This document shows positions 60,701 to 64,000 of a stretch of 64,000 nt of DNA, piece by piece. The notes below the pieces were generated by a model. The model did no database searches. It was not told the DNA's origin and was given only the letters and a program-made list of their open reading frames with translations. A program made the translations under genes and the position numbers. This DNA is from Paramagnetospirillum magnetotacticum MS-1 (GTDB lineage: Bacteria > Pseudomonadota > Alphaproteobacteria > Rhodospirillales > Magnetospirillaceae): contig NZ_JXSL01000030.1 in the NCBI RefSeq assembly GCF_000829825.1, positions 131,501-195,500 of the forward strand, in the 5' to 3' direction. Position 1 is the first letter of the stretch. Each line of letters begins with the position of its first letter.

Positions 60701-63062
60701 CACGACTCAGATCAGCACCCTGGCGACCGCCACGCTGAACGCCCTGGAAACCACCGATGTGGCGGCGCTGTCGACCACCCAGGCCCGCTCGCTGACCACC
60801 ACCCAGATCGGCGGACTGACCAGCGTCCAGGTCAACAACCTGTCGACCACCGGTATCGGCTCTCTGACCAACACTCAGGTCGGCGGCATCACCACCACCC
60901 AGGTCGGCGCCCTGAACACCACCGCGCTGTCGGGCATCACCTCGACCGAGGTGAACGCGCTGACCACCACCCAGGTCAACGCGCTGTCCACCACCAACGC
61001 GGCGGCCCTGTCCACCACTCAGCTGTCGGGCCTCACCGTCACTCAGGTGTCCGCTCTCAGCACCACCAACCTGAACGCTCTGTCCACCACCGGCGTGGCA
61101 AGCCTCAGCTCGACCCAGATCGGCGCCCTGCTGACCACCCAGATCGCGGCTCTGACCACCACTCAGCTCGGTGCGGTTGAAACCACGGATCTGGAAGCCC
61201 TCAGCGCCACCCAGGTGAACGCGCTGTCGACCACCAATCTGGCGGCACTGTCCACCACCCAGGTCGGCGCCCTGAGCACCACCCAGGTGAGCGGTCTCAA
61301 CACGACCACGCTGAACGCCCTCGAGACCACCGACGTGGCGATCCTGTCGACCACCCAGGTGCGCTCGCTGACCACCACTCAGGTGGGCGGTCTGACCAGC
61401 GTCCAGGTCAATGCGCTGTCGACCACCGACATCGCGGCCCTGTCCACCACCCAGATCACCGGCCTGACCACCACCCAGGCGGCTGGCCTCAACACCACGG
61501 CTCTGGGCGCCCTGACCACCACCGAGGTGGGCGGCCTGACCGCGACTCAGATCAACGCCCTGACCACCACCAACGCGGCGGCGCTGTCGACCACTCAGCT
61601 GTCCGCTCTCAGCACCACCCAGGTCGCCGGTCTGGCCACCACCACTGTGAACGCCCTGTCGACCACCAATGTGGCCGCGCTGTCGACCACCCAGGCTTCG
61701 GCGCTGACCACCACCCAGACGGCGGGTCTCACCACCACCCAGCAGGCGGTCATCGAGAGCACCGATCTGGCGGCCATCTCCGCCACGTCCCTCAACGCTC
61801 TGACGACCACCAATGTGGCGGCACTGACCACCACTCAGGCCAGCAGCCTGACCACCACCCAGCTCGTCAGCCTCAACACCACGACGCTGAACGCCCTGTC
61901 CACCACTGGCTTGGGCTCGCTGACCACCACCCAGGTGACCAGCCTGACCACCACCCAGGTGGTCGGCCTCAACACCACCACGGTGAACGCCCTGTCCACC
62001 ACGGACATCGCGGGTCTGACCACCACCCAGGTCCAGAGCTTCTCCACCACACAGGTGGCTGGCCTCAACACCACGGCCCTGGGCGCCATCGAGACCACCG
62101 ATCTGGATGCGCTCTCGGCCACGCAGTTGAACGCCCTGACCACCACCAACACGGCCGCGCTGTCCACCACCCAGGTGAGCAGCCTGACCACCACCCAGCT
62201 GTCCGGCCTCAGCACCACCAAGCTGAACGCGCTGGAGACCACCGATCTGGCGACCCTCTCGGTCACCCAGGTGCAGAGCCTGACCTCCACCCAGATCAGC
62301 GGCATCACCACCTCTCAGATCAACGCCCTCAACACCACCGACCTGGCGTCGCTCACCGCCACGCAGATCGATGGCCTGACCACGACCCAGACGGCGGCGA
62401 TCACCACCACCAATCTGGCCTTCCTGACCTCGACCGAGGTGGGCGCGCTGTCCACGTCCAACCTCAACGCCCTGACCACCACCCAGGTGGCGGTCATCAG
62501 CACCACCCAGGTGTCCGGTCTGACCACCACCCAGATCAGCGGTCTGAGCACGACCCAGATCAACACGCTGAACACCACGGATATCGGCGCGCTGACCTCC
62601 ACCCAGGTGAGCGGCATCAGCAACGCCCAGGCAACGGCCCTGACCACCACGACCCTGGGGGCGCTGACCGCCACCGAGATCGGCGGCCTGACCACCACGG
62701 CGGTGAACGCGCTGACCACCGCCAATATCGCGGCTCTGACCACCACCCAGATCGGCGGATTGGTGACGACCCAGATCGGTGGCCTGACCACCACCGCCCT
62801 GGCCGCCATCGAGAGCACCGATATCGGCATCCTCACCACCACCCAGTTCGGGGCCCTGACCTCGACCTCCATCGCGGCACTGGTCACCACCCAGGTTACG
62901 GGTCTGACCGAAACCCAGTTGGGGGCTCTGAGCACTACCCAGCTGACCGGTTTGGAAACCACGGATATCGGTGTCCTGAACACGACCCAGGCCGCCGCCC
63001 TCGGTCCGCTGGCTGGCAACATGACCACGACCCAAAACAACGCTTGGGCCGCCAGGCTCTAA
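48749..63062 (+). CDS. Giant threonine-rich octapeptide-repeat protein (frame-interrupted)
   Basis: About 4,770 residues if one base is removed; as read, frame 1 runs 48749-52966 and frame 2 52647-63062. Nearly all of it is an octapeptide [I/V/L]-x-x-L-[T/S]-T-T-[Q/N/D], about 590 copies. Typical strings are 'VAALTTTQ', 'LNALETTD' and 'VSGLSTTQ'. There is no Cys, few charged residues, no membrane segment and no clear signal peptide. The strict 8-residue beat, regular Leu/Val and Thr-Thr turns suggest an elongated beta-solenoid-like fibre. GTG start follows AAAGGGGG. Possible roles: surface layer, adhesin, ice- or mineral-binding fibre. Function unknown. Glycan genes lie on both sides. Confidence 0.85.
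49454..62462 (+). repeat. 576-bp (24-octapeptide) higher-order tandem repeat
   Basis: The codons for 'LNAL' in the marker octapeptide recur at 49454, 50030, 50606, 51182, 51758, 52334, then 52911 through 57519, and 57855 through 61887. Every interval is exactly 576 bp except two: 577 bp across 52334-52911 (an inserted base) and 336 bp at 57519-57855 (14 octapeptides; ten lost). The 24-bp and 576-bp periods imply growth by unequal recombination of large blocks. Confidence 0.92.
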
Positions 63063-63070
63063 TCCCTGCG

Positions 63071-63098
63071 ACGAGCCGTCCCCCACGGGACGGCTCGT
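63071..63098. terminator. Terminator hairpin after the giant repeat gene
   Basis: Perfect 12-bp stem (ACGAGCCGTCCC / GGGACGGCTCGT) with a 4-nt loop, nine bases after the stop, followed by TCCC. Marks the transcript end. The remaining bases to 63285 hold no gene. Confidence 0.85.
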
Positions 63099-63285
63099 TC
63101 CCAGCCCCGGTCATTTCCACGCCTCAACCGGCGGCGGCGTGCAGCGTCTCGGCCTTTGGTCCGCCTCCGCAGGCCAAGTCGGGACAAGCATCAATCCGTT
63201 AACCATTGTCCGGTCATTATGGGCGGCGTACCGCTCGAAGTGACCGTTCGAGCGGGTTATGGCCCAACCGGAAACGGGACGCTCG

Positions 63286-64000
63286 ATGACCCAGGATGTC
63301 TTTTTATCCGCGGTAAAGGCCCTGACCGAGGGCCGCCTCACCCTTCAGGATGTGTTCGGTACGGCTGAATCGCTCCACCGGGGCGGCGGCACCGATCTGG
63401 CCCTGCAGCTTTATCAGCTGTGGATCGGCCTCAACCGGGATCACCACCTGCTCTACGCCGCCCATTTCAACTACGCCGTGACCCTATCGGCGGCGGGACG
63501 GCCCGAACAGGCCAAGGCCTCGCTGGAAAAGGCCATCGAACTGAACCCCGATTTCTACCCCGCCTATATCAATCTCGGCGGAGCGCTGGAAGCCCTGGGA
63601 ACGCCGGATGCGGCCGTCGATACCTGGAACGGCCTTGTCACCCGCCTGGGCGCCATCACCGGCCACGGCATCCGCATGAAATGCACGGCCCTCAAACAGA
63701 TCGCCCGTGTGCTGGAAGAACGCCAACAGATCGTCGCTGCGGAAAACGTCTTGCGCCAAAGCCTGGAGCTGGACAACACCCAGCGCGAAAATGCCGAGCA
63801 TCTGCTGGCATCGCGCATGGTCCAGTGCCGCTGGCCCGTGATCGAGCCCTTCGACGGCATGGATGCCTCCTTGCAGATGCGCAGCTTCAGCCCGCTCTCC
63901 CTGGCCGCCTATACCGACGATCCGCTGCTGCATCTGGCGTCCAGCTGGGAGCATTGCAACAAGATGTTCGGGCGGCGCATTCCCCGTCTTCCCCCGGTCC
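63286..64000 (+). CDS. TPR protein, probable SPINDLY/OGT-type O-GlcNAc transferase, 3'-partial
   Basis: Open from ATG 63286 to the end of the window (238 codons) with no stop. Tetratricopeptide helices are clear ('AHFNYAVTLSAAGRPEQA', 'AIELNPDFYPAYINLGGALE'). After them comes 'HLLASRMVQCRWPVIEPF' and 'SPLSLAAYTDDPLLHLAS', landmarks I associate with bacterial SPINDLY-like O-linked GlcNAc transferases, whose catalytic GT41 domain would lie beyond base 64000. An ATG at 63259 is an alternative start. If correct, it would glycosylate Ser/Thr of a nearby protein. The catalytic half is not visible, so this is a family call from the N-terminal half only. Confidence 0.7.
   Translation, partial: MTQDVFLSAVKALTEGRLTLQDVFGTAESLHRGGGTDLALQLYQLWIGLNRDHHLLYAAHFNYAVTLSAAGRPEQAKASLEKAIELNPDFYPAYINLGGALEALGTPDAAVDTWNGLVTRLGAITGHGIRMKCTALKQIARVLEERQQIVAAENVLRQSLELDNTQRENAEHLLASRMVQCRWPVIEPFDGMDASLQMRSFSPLSLAAYTDDPLLHLASSWEHCNKMFGRRIPRLPPV

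Noticed and set aside
48749-62462. CRISPR or satellite non-coding array in the 24-bp repeats
   Set aside because: Units are contiguous codons in a single frame with a start, ribosome site and terminator; no spacers.
52623-63086. A 3,487-codon open frame on the minus strand opposite the giant repeat gene, and a 1,518-codon one at 48758-53314
   Set aside because: They arise because the 24-bp repeat uses codons whose complement never gives a stop. The translation is monotonous Gly/Gln/His or Val/Ser with no ribosome site, and the plus-strand frame has a start with a good site and a terminator.

Overview
The window is high-GC alphaproteobacterial DNA. Several traits fit a Magnetospirillum-like magnetotactic relative: three bacteriohemerythrins, a CDF transporter closely resembling the magnetosome proteins MamB/MamM, a large chemoreceptor, and the start of an O-GlcNAc-transferase-type protein. 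This placement rests on gene content read by eye.

Region 1 (1-20.8 kb) is chromosomal backbone. It holds a DASS-type permease (5' end outside the window), a PhnA/YjdM zinc-ribbon protein, and an exported hydrolase trio (beta-lactamase fold, alpha/beta hydrolase, Cache-like protein). A signalling block follows: a Cache hybrid histidine kinase, a REC-HATPase-SpoIIE phosphatase, a STAS protein and an HBM-MCP-PilZ chemoreceptor. Next is a nitrogen-acquisition cluster: a GntR/FCD regulator, allophanate hydrolase and a five-gene Dpp/Opp-type ABC transporter. TGCATGCA-like sites lie in both intergenic regions, and a near-perfect sigma-54 promoter precedes the transporter.

Region 2 (about 22.3-38.3 kb) is a mosaic of mobile DNA ending at a tRNA-Gln(CTG) gene. 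A 17-bp copy of the tRNA 3' end at 29454-29470 matches 38286-38302 and bounds an 8.8-kb mobilisable element. That element carries a large integrase, a MobV relaxase, a DUF3987-like ATPase, a HIRAN protein, a MamB-like CDF, a FieF-like CDF, a CZB protein and a membrane-anchored excisionase-like protein. Left of it is a second segment whose integrase also starts about 150 bp from a copy of the same site. It holds three bacteriohemerythrins, a REC protein, a minimal tyrosine recombinase plus a decayed copy of it, and many short palindromes. Two of the hemerythrin genes are each bracketed by copies of the same palindrome. The left junction coincides with a truncated AAA-ATPase gene.

Region 3 (38.4-44.5 kb) is housekeeping: Ppx/GppA phosphatase, RlmE, GuaB, an amino-acid-binding protein, an RsmB-type methyltransferase and a DUF1127 protein.

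Region 4 (44.8-64 kb) looks like a surface-glycan or glycoprotein locus. A CDP-paratose-2-epimerase-like enzyme, a glycosyltransferase and a B12-type radical SAM enzyme precede a 14.3-kb gene built almost wholly of threonine-rich octapeptides. These are arranged in an exact 576-bp (24-octapeptide) higher-order tandem repeat. One extra C at 52635-52637 splits the gene into two frames, and the repeat spacing there is 577 rather than 576. The window ends inside a TPR protein resembling SPINDLY/OGT O-GlcNAc transferases. The strongest candidate for an undescribed system is this giant Ser/Thr repeat protein with its neighbouring glycosylation genes. The palindrome-bracketed hemerythrin cassettes and the mobile MamB-like transporter are the next most interesting.
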